NCBI GenBank assembly: GCA_964416195.1
Contig: CAYQDB010000011.1
Span: forward strand, 13,141 to 77,140
Origin: CAYQDB01 sp964416195
Lineage (GTDB): Bacteria; Zixibacteria; MSB-5A5; GN15; FEB-12
Direction: 5' to 3'
Length of the DNA stretch: 64,000 nt
Position 1 is the first letter of the stretch. Every line of letters starts with the position of its first letter. The position numbers and the translations under genes are program-made. The notes under the pieces were generated by a model. That model worked only from the letters and a program-made list of their open reading frames with translations, was not told the DNA's origin and made no database searches. Below, one piece after another: positions 35,297 through 43,039 of the stretch.

Positions 35297-35934
35297 GCTG
35301 TCTGACTTCTCAAAGCTGCCAATATCTCTCTTTCACCAACTGCCCCCTTCCTTAGAATCCTTGGCCGATCACCGCTGCAATCAACGACTGTAGAGGGCGC
35401 TCCCTTGAGGATACCACTGTCAAGATACAGGTCGATGCCAGTCCCAAGAGACCGGGATATCTCATCTATAGAACTAAGCTCAGCCAAACCCGAAACATTG
35501 GCCGAGGTAGCCGTAAGCGGAAAACATACTCTTTCCACAATTGCCTGAATTATCCGCGCGGAAGAAATGCGTATGCCGACCTTGCCATGGCGTACCACCG
35601 GGCTGTCCCACCCTGGCAAACCTTTCAGTATCAGTGTCAGCGGCCCCGGCAGAAATATCTTTGCCAGGAACTGCGCCAGTGGGTTCGGTTCAGCATAATG
35701 CGTGATCATCTTGAGGTTGCTTATAAATATAGAGATTGGCTGTAATAAGGATCGTCCTTTCACCAGGTAAACTCTCTCGACAGCTTCCGCTTTGTCTGCT
35801 CGGGCCAGCAGACCGTAGCGGGTTTCGGTCGGCGCCACCACCAATCCGCCAGCGTTCAGGACATCAATCGTCTGATTGATCGCTTCAGGATGGGGAGTGT
35901 CGAAATCAACCGCAACAATATGGCGGTCAGTCAT
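35293..35934 (-). CDS. tsaC: L-threonylcarbamoyladenylate synthase (TsaC/Sua5 family)
   Basis: A 213-residue YrdC-fold enzyme making threonylcarbamoyl-AMP from Thr, bicarbonate and ATP for the t6A37 tRNA modification. Diagnostic segments are PTETRYGLLARA at residues about 36-47, KGRSLLQPISIF, the LPGPLTLIL run and the C-terminal TATSANVSG followed by STVVDC. Length is that of the short TsaC form without the C-terminal Sua5 domain. The neighbouring LMW phosphatase is a common partner. It overlaps the SPOR-domain gene by eight bases. The usual TYGL motif reads RYGL here, a mild deviation. Confidence 0.92.
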   Translation of the reverse strand: MTDRHIVAVDFDTPHPEAINQTIDVLNAGGLVVAPTETRYGLLARADKAEAVERVYLVKGRSLLQPISIFISNLKMITHYAEPNPLAQFLAKIFLPGPLTLILKGLPGWDSPVVRHGKVGIRISSARIIQAIVERVCFPLTATSANVSGLAELSSIDEISRSLGTGIDLYLDSGILKGAPSTVVDCSGDRPRILRKGAVGEREILAALRSQTA

Positions 35935-36556
35935 CAGGGCCTACATCTCTTAGGTAATTCACACTGTCCTCTACTGCCGGCGGCGTGCCTTCAGGATAGA
36001 GCGATGCCGGTTCCTTAACACCCACATTAACCATAACTACCCAGGCGTCGGGATACCCAGCGGCTTTGACCCTCTGCTGGTAATCCTCAGCATCCTCCCG
36101 ATTGGCGAAACTGCCAACCCGCACTTTAAAGTACGGCACTTCGTAATCAAGGGAAACCGGTCTATCAAATATCTCCTCCGCTACCGCCAGTGCCCGACGG
36201 GCTTCTCCATACAGCTTGCTCGTAAAAAGTTGAATGCAATATGCCTGATGATTGAGCGTATCAACAGTATCGAAAAGCCCAACAATGACCCTACTGTCGG
36301 CTGTATCACTGAAACGAGATTCCAATTCAACCACCTCTCCAGCCCAGCGTATCTCGTCACTCTTCGGATACTTCAACGGCACAACCTCTGTGTCCTCTCG
36401 TAAATCCAGCGGGTCAAAACGACTGCCCTGATGCTGATTGCCGGACTCAGCCATCTCCCTCTCATCGCTCAGTTTCTGCAAACGGGAACAACCGATCCAC
36501 ATGACAATGCTAAGACCGAGGGTAATAAGGCTATAAATACTGACGAGTTTTCTCAT
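35927..36556 (-). CDS. SPOR-domain lipoprotein
   Basis: A 209-residue lipoprotein. The signal peptide ends in the lipobox-like WIGC. The C-terminal 75 residues form a SPOR domain (IQLFTSKLYGEARRAL, PYFKVRVGSFANREDAEDYQQR and a final VVMVNVG), which binds denuded peptidoglycan at division sites. The start is the ATG at 36556, four bases after GGAG; a TTG three codons earlier is less likely. It overlaps manC by 26 bases. A middle acidic/Pro-poor linker separates anchor and SPOR domain. Likely role is in the cell envelope near the septum. Confidence 0.85.
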   Translation of the reverse strand: MRKLVSIYSLITLGLSIVMWIGCSRLQKLSDEREMAESGNQHQGSRFDPLDLREDTEVVPLKYPKSDEIRWAGEVVELESRFSDTADSRVIVGLFDTVDTLNHQAYCIQLFTSKLYGEARRALAVAEEIFDRPVSLDYEVPYFKVRVGSFANREDAEDYQQRVKAAGYPDAWVVMVNVGVKEPASLYPEGTPPAVEDSVNYLRDVGPDD

Positions 36557-37610
36557 TTTCTCCAAGCTGAGCCAGAATCCTCTTGACCTCCGCCGCTTTG
36601 GTGCGGTGCACCACCATCGTGATATTATCAGCTCTCACAATAACCAGGTCCGACACTCCCAAAGTCGCGATAATACCATCGCTATTATTGAACACCGTGG
36701 TCTCATACGTGTCTACCATAACGGCCTCTCCAACAACGACGTTGTTATCCCGATCCATATCCTTATACCGCTCCAGCGCACGCCAGCTCCCAACATCGTC
36801 CCAGGCTATATCCGCCTTGATCGTCAGCACATTGTCTGCCTTCTCCAGTACCGCAAAGTCAATCGATATAGAGACCGCCTTCTGATATAACTCCCTCCGG
36901 GAGGCGTCCTCACTTTCGGTTCCGATGTCCTTCGAACAGGCAGACAGCAACAGACCCATTTCCGGCCGGTAAGCACCGATGGCATCAAGGATCGATTTAG
37001 CCGACCAGACAAACATGCCGCTGTTCCACAGGTGCTTGTGGCTAAGGTAATACTCGTGAGCCACTTCCACCTTCGGTTTCTCGGTGAAACCAGAGATGTT
37101 GTACACGTCGCAGTCCCCCTCGCGCTTGTACAACTCGCCGAGCCTGATATATCCATAGTCCGTCTCGGGGCGAGTCGGCGTAATCCCGATCGTTATCAGC
37201 TTATCCTCAGCCGAGGCAATTGCCCCGCCCGCCTTGAGTATTTCCAACAACTTCTCGGCTGGTTGAATTAAGTGGTCAGCGGACAAAACCACCATAACGG
37301 CATGAGGGTCCTCTCTCAGCAAGTGGACTGCCGCCAGCCCGATAGCCGTGCAGGTGTTCCGACCGATGGGCTCGCTGAGGATGTTTTTCGCATCTATGTT
37401 GTCAATCGATTCCAGGATGAACTGGCGCATTTGATCGCTCGCGACAATGCGGATGTTTTCCATGGGGATGAGTGGAAGAACTCGCTCAATTGTTTCCTGG
37501 AGCATCGTCTTGCCAGAGGTGAGTTTCAGAAACTGCTTGGGTCGCCCTATCCGCGACAAAGGCCAGAACCTCTCGCCTTTTCCGCCGGCCAAAATCACAC
37601 CATAAATCAA
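36531..37610 (-). CDS. manC: Mannose-1-phosphate guanylyltransferase
   Basis: A 359-residue nucleotidyltransferase. The signature LAGGKGERFWPLSRIGRPKQFL is present in two adjoining parts and marks GTP binding, followed by SADHLI and the mannose-phosphate recognition region GYIRLG and FTEKP. It makes GDP-mannose for glycans. The C-terminal isomerase domain of bifunctional ManC/AlgA is absent, so this is the short monofunctional type. The start is TTG at 37610, placed five bases after an AGAGGTG ribosome-binding site, with no better ATG in frame. It is the first gene of the fifteen-gene run, behind a strong promoter. Confidence 0.93.
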   Translation of the reverse strand: MIYGVILAGGKGERFWPLSRIGRPKQFLKLTSGKTMLQETIERVLPLIPMENIRIVASDQMRQFILESIDNIDAKNILSEPIGRNTCTAIGLAAVHLLREDPHAVMVVLSADHLIQPAEKLLEILKAGGAIASAEDKLITIGITPTRPETDYGYIRLGELYKREGDCDVYNISGFTEKPKVEVAHEYYLSHKHLWNSGMFVWSAKSILDAIGAYRPEMGLLLSACSKDIGTESEDASRRELYQKAVSISIDFAVLEKADNVLTIKADIAWDDVGSWRALERYKDMDRDNNVVVGEAVMVDTYETTVFNNSDGIIATLGVSDLVIVRADNITMVVHRTKAAEVKRILAQLGENEKTRQYL

Positions 37611-37647
37611 TCCGACACCTCTTTGTAAGAACTCCTATAATGTTTTG

Positions 37648-37676
37648 ATAATAGCAGAGCTAATGACTCCCGTCAA
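37648..37676 (-). promoter_or_regulatory. Sigma70-like promoter of the manC-to-PHP operon
   Basis: Read on the minus strand: TTGACG (37671-37676), a 17-base spacer and TATTAT (37648-37653), about 40 bases before the manC TTG start. It is the only clear promoter upstream of the fifteen-gene run that ends at 22932. Confidence 0.65.
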
Positions 37677-37836
37677 GATAAAGATAGAAGTTCTATGCGG
37701 TTATGAAAGCCTTTTAGGGACAATGTCTGCGGACTTAAGCCGAGTGGAGCCGCGCACCTCGCCGGTGACGGGTAACACCTTCAAACTCGAGGCTGTGTCG
37801 TAATTATGAATCCTAACCGCAAAAACTTCGGCAACC

Positions 37837-37941
37837 GTCTTTGCGAGGAGTCCGCCACAGGCGGACGACGTGGCAATCTCTTGCTGTGCAAATAACTACA
37901 CAATTGAGATCGCCACACTCCCTCTGGTCGTTCGCGATGAC
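37837..37941. repeat. Dispersed inverted-repeat element (GTC.TTGCGAGGAG type)
   Basis: Left arm GTCTTTGCGAGGAG through GTGGCAATCTC (37837-37880) and right arm GAGATCGCCAC through CGCGATGAC (37906-37941) are imperfect inverted copies. The left arm holds a nested perfect palindrome GTCCGCC/GCGGAC (37850-37866). I recognise the arms as a common intergenic repeat motif in bacterial genomes. It borders the decayed iorA fragment on one side. Confidence 0.7.
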
Positions 37942-37948
37942 GCTGGCT

Positions 37949-38245
37949 TTATGACACAGCCTCCCTTCTGGGACAGCCTCTGGACATCTGCCGCTGCAAC
38001 CTATGCCGCCAGTACTCCCATAACAATCGAATGGAATTTCGTTTCAACCGAATCGAAGCTCCAATCGCCACCTCGAAGGCCACCTTCTCATTGGGCGACC
38101 ACTGCGAATAGATCGAACGATACTGCGCCGCCAGCGTCTCCAGTATTTCAGTCGATGGCGTCCCCAGGTATGCGGCAGCCAGCTTAACTCCAGCTTCGTA
38201 GGCCCCTCGCGCCACCGCTTCATTTCCTGATAAAAGCTCTCTCAT
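37949..38245 (-). pseudogene. Truncated indolepyruvate ferredoxin oxidoreductase alpha (iorA) fragment
   Basis: The frame reads MRELLSGNEAVARGAYEAGV, then GTPSTEILETLAAQY and IYSQWSPNEKVAFEVAIGAS, which is the N-terminus of IorA, the thiamine-diphosphate alpha subunit of indolepyruvate:ferredoxin oxidoreductase (about 600 residues when intact). After residue 67 the match is lost. A faint AAAD-like echo in another frame suggests frameshifts before the sequence runs into the repeat at 37837-37941. The conserved YPGTPST reads YLGTPST. It is a 5' remnant left by deletion or rearrangement; no rest of iorA or iorB is in the window. Confidence 0.75.
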
Positions 38246-38392
38246 AACTGTATCACACTCTCTTGACGGTCTTCCTCAGCTTAAAGCCATCACACACGAT
38301 GTACACAATGTGCACGACATGCGTGCAAACACTCTTGCAAAAATAGCAAACAGCGAACAAGAGGGCAAGGGGTTTTCAGGGTACCGTCACCA

Positions 38393-38425
38393 GACTAGTT
38401 TTCTGGCTGAAAACACGAACTAGTC
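38393..38425. other. Inverted repeat / hairpin
   Basis: GACTAGTT (38393-38400) and AACTAGTC (38418-38425) are perfect inverted copies, with an inner TTTTC/GAAAA pair. It sits in the non-coding stretch 38246-38538, in which I otherwise see no gene. There is no T-run, so it is not an obvious terminator. Confidence 0.45.
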
Positions 38426-38538
38426 TCTAACCAAGACGTAACAAGGTTTGTGTATCCTCCTTTATCTCGAGTCGATTGGCGTGCGTAGACGTTTAGCGAC
38501 TCACACGCCTGGTCGGGCCGACGCTTCCCGCGGGTGGC

Positions 38539-38567
38539 TTGACACAGGAAGTGCTTTGGCGTATGTT
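38539..38567 (+). promoter_or_regulatory. Sigma70-like promoter of the outer-membrane protein gene
   Basis: TTGACA (38539-38544), 17 bases, TATGTT (38562-38567), giving a leader of about 75 bases before the ATG at 38651, which follows an AGGAAGG ribosome-binding site. Confidence 0.55.
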
Positions 38568-38650
38568 TATGCCCTGTATGCTGCAGTTCACAATCCCCAT
38601 AGGCAACCATTGGATAAAAAGCTCTCTTACAAATATGAGGAAGGATATCA

Positions 38651-39922
38651 ATGAAATCCCCAATACAAACCGTTTTCCTGCTGGCTGTAGCCGGTCTTTT
38701 TCCGCTAGCACACTGCTACTGTCAAAATGAACAGAAAGCAAGTGACACACTGCGGAGCCTGGCTCCAAAGATTTATATCGATTGCATGGAGTGTTCTCGC
38801 TCAGACGAAGATCACTTCAGAACAGAACTCACGCTCGTCAACTTTGTTCGGGATCGCAAACAAGCCGACATCCACATTCTCATCACGACACAAGGCACCG
38901 GCGGCGGTGGCGATGAAATCACAATCGAGTTTATCGGTCAGCATGAATACGAGAATATGGTTGATACCCTGAAATTTTTCACAAAAGAGTCAGACACCGA
39001 GGATATGATCCGCAGCGCCGCCGTACGTACACTCAAGATGGGCCTGATGCGCTATGTGGCTAAAACTCCCCTGGCTGAGCATGTTGCCATAGAGTACACG
39101 CAACCGTCGGAACCTGCCGCCGTCGTCGACAAGTGGAACTACTGGGTGTTCGAGATCGAGGCCAATACCTGGTTAAACGGTGAGAAGTCACGGCGATATG
39201 TGAGTTTCTGGGGTAATATCTCAGCCAGACGGGTCACGAAACAGTCGAAAATAGATTTCTCTATCTGGGGAAACTATGACGAAAGCAAATTTGATTACGA
39301 AGACTATAAAGCCTTGAGCATTTCCAGAAGCAAAGGCGCCGAGGCAAGTTTCGTCTGGAGCCTGAGTGATCACTGGTCGGCGGGCTTGTCAAGTGAGATC
39401 TACTCTTCCACATACAGCAATAAGAAAATAGGTGTCTGGTGTGCACCGGGCATCGAATATAACATATTTCCCTACGACCAGTCGACGCGCCGCCAGCTCC
39501 GATTTACCTACCGGCTTAGCACCACCTATGTCGACTACGAGGAAGAAACCATATATGACAAAACCTCCGAATGGCTGCCGGCAGAGAGATTGAGCGTGTC
39601 GCTCGATTTAATCCAAACCTGGGGATCCGTACATACGTCCCTTACAGGTTCGCACTACTTTCACGACTTTGATAGAAATCGACTGCAACTATACAGCCAA
39701 CTGTCGGTTCGCCTTTTTGAAGGTTTTTCTTTCAATATCAACGGCAGTATATCTCGCATCCACGACCAACTTTCCCTGCCGAAGGGTGAGGCCACTGAAG
39801 AGGAGGTGCTACTACAGCGACGAGAGCTTGCGACCAGTTACGACTATTGGGCATCTATAGGTGTCAGTTACTCCTTCGGGTCGATCTATAACAACATCGT
39901 CAATCCACGATTTGGGAATTAA
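38651..39922 (+). CDS. Secreted outer-membrane beta-barrel protein, family unrecognised
   Basis: A 423-residue protein with a signal peptide (MKSPIQTVFLLAVAGLFPLAHC or close). Residues about 40-150 form an alpha/beta domain with IYIDCMECSRSDEDHFRTEL and VNFVRDRKQADIHILITTQGT, like the N-terminal domains of several FCB proteins of unknown function. The C-terminal 250 residues show alternating hydrophobic/aromatic strands (WGNISARRVTKQSKIDFS and later YYDYWASIGVSYSFGSIY-like segments) typical of a 10- to 12-strand barrel. No catalytic motif is apparent. It is monocistronic. I recognise the pattern as widespread in FCB genomes but know no function. Confidence 0.7.
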   Translation: MKSPIQTVFLLAVAGLFPLAHCYCQNEQKASDTLRSLAPKIYIDCMECSRSDEDHFRTELTLVNFVRDRKQADIHILITTQGTGGGGDEITIEFIGQHEYENMVDTLKFFTKESDTEDMIRSAAVRTLKMGLMRYVAKTPLAEHVAIEYTQPSEPAAVVDKWNYWVFEIEANTWLNGEKSRRYVSFWGNISARRVTKQSKIDFSIWGNYDESKFDYEDYKALSISRSKGAEASFVWSLSDHWSAGLSSEIYSSTYSNKKIGVWCAPGIEYNIFPYDQSTRRQLRFTYRLSTTYVDYEEETIYDKTSEWLPAERLSVSLDLIQTWGSVHTSLTGSHYFHDFDRNRLQLYSQLSVRLFEGFSFNINGSISRIHDQLSLPKGEATEEEVLLQRRELATSYDYWASIGVSYSFGSIYNNIVNPRFGN

Positions 39923-40209
39923 GATATCTCGCTAAGCTGATCTTTCAAGTGTAACAAGCTTCGGGAACATCCAAACCACTACATCTCATCACTAACCGTA
40001 TCTGAACGCCAAAAGATGTCTACCTTCATCTAGTATATAACCGAGGTGAATATCCCCTCGCCCCTCAGTCTACCAACATACTCTATTGTCATGCAATAGG
40101 TTACGGCAACTAAGCCCTAGCGGCTGGTCAATCTATCATTAATACGAGATAGACGAAATCATATGAAAACAGGGAACTGTTTTTTTATCTTCTCTGTTAA
40201 AGAAAATAC

Positions 40210-40238
40210 TTTACAAATTTGTAATGTTTTTGTATAGT
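40210..40238 (+). promoter_or_regulatory. Promoter of the rrf2-suf operon with overlapping palindrome
   Basis: TTTACA (40210-40215), 17 bases, TATAGT (40233-40238). A perfect 14-base palindrome TTACAAATTTGTAA (40211-40224) covers the -35 box and the first part of the spacer. A dimeric regulator such as the Rrf2 protein encoded next could bind here. The 287 bases before it (39923-40209) show no gene. Confidence 0.7.
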
Positions 40239-40272
40239 GGTTGATCGTAATTGATTATATGGTGCTTAGACA

Positions 40273-40809
40273 ATGAGAATATCAGCTCTTGAAAGATACG
40301 GCCTAAGATGCCTGGTGGCTCTAGCACGGGAAGGACCGGACCGGCAACTATCTATTTCTGAGATTGCCGAAATGGAGGGACTGTCCGTCGCTTACGCTTC
40401 CAAGCTCATGTCGATTCTTCGCAAGGCTGGTCTGGTAGCAGCAGTTCGCGGACGCAGCGGCGGCTTCTGCATTATGCATGATCCCCGTGAAGTGAGCCTG
40501 TTTGAGGTGCTTACCTCGCTTGGCGGCCCATTGATTGAACCGGACCAATGCGCCCGATACACGGGACAACTGGGCAGGTGTGTACATTACGACAACTGCT
40601 CCGTGCAGAATGTCCTTGACGGCCTGGCAGGTTACGTGGGCAATCTTCTCTCCAATACCACGTTACAGGACCTGATTGACAGCGAGAAGCCCGGCTCCGT
40701 CGAGGGTGCTAATTCTCACCTTATAGCAGGCGGCTCCCTCTTGAGAGTCCAATCGGTGCAAAAGAGCAACAGGAGCGACAAGATAAAAGCGACGAATGTT
40801 AAACAATGA
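40273..40809 (+). CDS. Rrf2-family transcriptional regulator (IscR/SufR-like role)
   Basis: A 178-residue regulator. Winged helix-turn-helix at residues 1-80 (SISEIAEMEGLSVAYASKLMSILR recognition region in two parts, GRSGGF wing). Three cysteines at about C99, C109 and C115 (CARYTGQLGRC then VHYDNC) sit where IscR ligates its Fe-S cluster; spacing CX9CX5C differs slightly from the E. coli CX5CX5C. It heads the suf genes, so it probably senses Fe-S status and regulates them. A 40-residue C-terminal tail after the cluster region is basic. The ribosome-binding site is weak. The palindrome on the promoter suggests autoregulation. Confidence 0.9.
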   Translation: MRISALERYGLRCLVALAREGPDRQLSISEIAEMEGLSVAYASKLMSILRKAGLVAAVRGRSGGFCIMHDPREVSLFEVLTSLGGPLIEPDQCARYTGQLGRCVHYDNCSVQNVLDGLAGYVGNLLSNTTLQDLIDSEKPGSVEGANSHLIAGGSLLRVQSVQKSNRSDKIKATNVKQ

Positions 40810-40830
40810 CAGTTGAAGGGTACGAGACCA

Positions 40831-41601
40831 ATGGCTGATAGAAAACCACTGTTTGGTTTTAGGGACATACATGTTGAGGTGGAAGGGAAGGAAGTTGTAA
40901 ACGGCGTCTCTCTGGAGATATGCCCCGGTGAGATTCACGCCATTATGGGTCCCAATGGCTCCGGCAAATCCTCTCTCTCCAACGCCCTCATGGGGCATCC
41001 CGGCTATGCCATTGCCAAAGGTGAGGCGTATCTTGATGAGCATAACCTGTTAAAGTTGAGTGCCGATGAACGTTCCCGGGCCGGCCTGTTTCTTGCCTTC
41101 CAGTACCCGCTTGCAATTCCGGGTGTGACAGTGGCCAACTTCATGCGAACAGCAGTGAAATCACATCGCGGGAAAGATGCCGATATGTCTGACTTCCGCA
41201 AATCATTCTTCAAGGAGATGGAGGATCTGTCAATTGATCGCTCCTTTGCCACCAGATACCTGAATGAGGGCTTTTCCGGCGGGGAAAAGAAGCGAGTCGA
41301 AATCCTGCAAATGGCCATGCTGAACCCAAAAATCGCTCTGCTGGACGAGACGGACTCAGGACTGGATATTGATGCTCTCAAAACTGTTTCTGACGGTATC
41401 AACCGCTTCCACAGCGACAACAACGGTATCCTTCTGGTCACCCACTACCAGCGGTTGCTGAACTACGTCAGGCCACATCACGTTCACGTCATGATGCACG
41501 GCAGGTTTGTCAAGGCCGGCGGGCCCGACCTGGCTCTCCAGCTTGAAGAAAAAGGCTACGACTGGATAGAGCAGGAAATGCGCGAAGAGGCAGAGGCATA
41601 G
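40831..41601 (+). CDS. sufC: Fe-S cluster assembly ATPase SufC
   Basis: A 256-residue ABC-type ATPase of the SufBCD scaffold. Walker A GPNGSGKSS, Q-loop AFQYP, signature EGFSGGEKKRVEI, Walker B IALLDETDSGLDIDAL and the H-loop LLVTHYQRLL are intact. The ATG at 40831 preceded by GAAGGG is chosen; the frame also opens at a TTG at 40813. SufC drives conformational change of SufB-SufD for cluster formation. The gap to sufB is two bases. Confidence 0.96.
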   Translation: MADRKPLFGFRDIHVEVEGKEVVNGVSLEICPGEIHAIMGPNGSGKSSLSNALMGHPGYAIAKGEAYLDEHNLLKLSADERSRAGLFLAFQYPLAIPGVTVANFMRTAVKSHRGKDADMSDFRKSFFKEMEDLSIDRSFATRYLNEGFSGGEKKRVEILQMAMLNPKIALLDETDSGLDIDALKTVSDGINRFHSDNNGILLVTHYQRLLNYVRPHHVHVMMHGRFVKAGGPDLALQLEEKGYDWIEQEMREEAEA

Positions 41602-41603
41602 CT

Positions 41604-43037
41604 ATGGCTGACTCGACAAACCCACAGAACGAAAAGCTGTCTTCACTCAACACTGACTACGCTGCCAAGTATGGTTTCCACGACCCGGTAGACTACTTCC
41701 ACAAGGGCGCTAAGGGGATCAATCACGGAGTCGTCGAGATGATCTCCCGGATGAAAAAGGAGCCGAAGTGGATGGCCGAGCGTCGCCACGAAGCGCTGGA
41801 CATATTCCTCTCAAAACCGATGCCGCTGTGGGGAAACACCAAGCTATTGAGCGAGATCGATCTTACCGATATCTACTATTTCATGAAGCCGGTTGAAGAG
41901 CAGAGCAAGAGTTGGGATGATGTACCGGATTACATCAAGAGGACTTTTGACCGTCTTGGGATTCCCGAAGCAGAAAGGAGGTTCCTCGGCGGTGTCTCTG
42001 CTCAGTACGAATCAGAGGTCGTCTACCACTCAATGCGCGAGGAACTTAAGAAACAAGGGGTAATATTCCTCGACATGGACAGCGCCCTCCGCGAACAGGA
42101 AGAAACCGTGCGGCATTACTTCGGGACGATCATTCCTTCCACCGACAACAAATTCGCGGCTCTAAATACGGCCGCATGGTCGGGCGGTTCGTTCATTTAC
42201 ATACCACCGGGTCTGAATGTGAAAATTCCACTACAGGCCTATTTTCGAATCAATGCCGAGAACATGGGGCAGTTCGAACGAACGCTCATCATTGCCGACA
42301 AAGGCTCCCGGATACATTATATCGAAGGCTGCACAGCGCCGATTTACTCAACTGACTCACTGCATGCGGCGGTCGTGGAAGTGATCGCTCTGGAGGGTTC
42401 CTATATCCGGTATACAACAATTCAGAACTGGTCCCGCAATGTCTTCAACCTCGTCACCAAGCGTGCTTCTGCCTATCGGAATGCCACCGTTGAATGGATC
42501 GACGGGAACATCGGTTCTCGGTTAAGTATGAAGTACCCTTGTATCCAGCTCTTAGGTGAAGGGGCAAAAGCCGAGGTTCTCTCGGTTGCTCTTGCCGGCG
42601 CCGGACAGCACCAGGATGCCGGAGCCAAGGTAATCCATGCTGCCCCCAACACCTCGTCGCGCATCACCTCCAAGTCCATCTCGAAGGATGACGGGCGCGC
42701 CTCGTATCGCGGACTGGTCAAGATTCACAAGAACGCCGTCAACTCCAAGGCGTCGGTTCAGTGCGACGCCTTGCTCATCGGAGAACAGGCTCGCTCCGAC
42801 ACTTACCCGACGATGGAAATCGACAACGACCAGGTCAGGGTGGAACACGAAGCCCGTGTGTCTAAAGTGGCCGAAGAACAACTGTTCTATCTTACCAGCC
42901 GCGGTCTCAGCGAGGATGAGGCCCGTCTTCTGATCATCAACGGCTTTATGGAACCCTTTACCAAAGAGCTTCCGATGGAATACGCCGTGGAACTGAACCG
43001 ACTGATAGAACTTGAAATGGAAGGTAACGTAGGATAG
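41604..43037 (+). CDS. sufB: Fe-S cluster assembly scaffold SufB
   Basis: A 477-residue SufB. Conserved segments include GSFIYIPPGLNVKIPLQAYFRIN in two parts, the YIEGCTAPIYSTDSLHAAVVE region with its Cys (the sulfur-accepting or cluster-related residue), and the C-terminal LIINGFMEPFTKELPMEY. The beta-helical core and N- and C-terminal helical domains are full length for the family. With SufC and SufD it assembles [4Fe-4S] clusters on the SufBC2D complex. Confidence 0.97.
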   Translation: MADSTNPQNEKLSSLNTDYAAKYGFHDPVDYFHKGAKGINHGVVEMISRMKKEPKWMAERRHEALDIFLSKPMPLWGNTKLLSEIDLTDIYYFMKPVEEQSKSWDDVPDYIKRTFDRLGIPEAERRFLGGVSAQYESEVVYHSMREELKKQGVIFLDMDSALREQEETVRHYFGTIIPSTDNKFAALNTAAWSGGSFIYIPPGLNVKIPLQAYFRINAENMGQFERTLIIADKGSRIHYIEGCTAPIYSTDSLHAAVVEVIALEGSYIRYTTIQNWSRNVFNLVTKRASAYRNATVEWIDGNIGSRLSMKYPCIQLLGEGAKAEVLSVALAGAGQHQDAGAKVIHAAPNTSSRITSKSISKDDGRASYRGLVKIHKNAVNSKASVQCDALLIGEQARSDTYPTMEIDNDQVRVEHEARVSKVAEEQLFYLTSRGLSEDEARLLIINGFMEPFTKELPMEYAVELNRLIELEMEGNVG

Positions 43038-43039
43038 CT

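Noticed and set aside
37696..37821. TGCGGTTA/TAACCGCA inverted pair as ends of a mobile element
   Set aside because: Eight-base arms 110 bases apart, no coding content and no target duplication seen.
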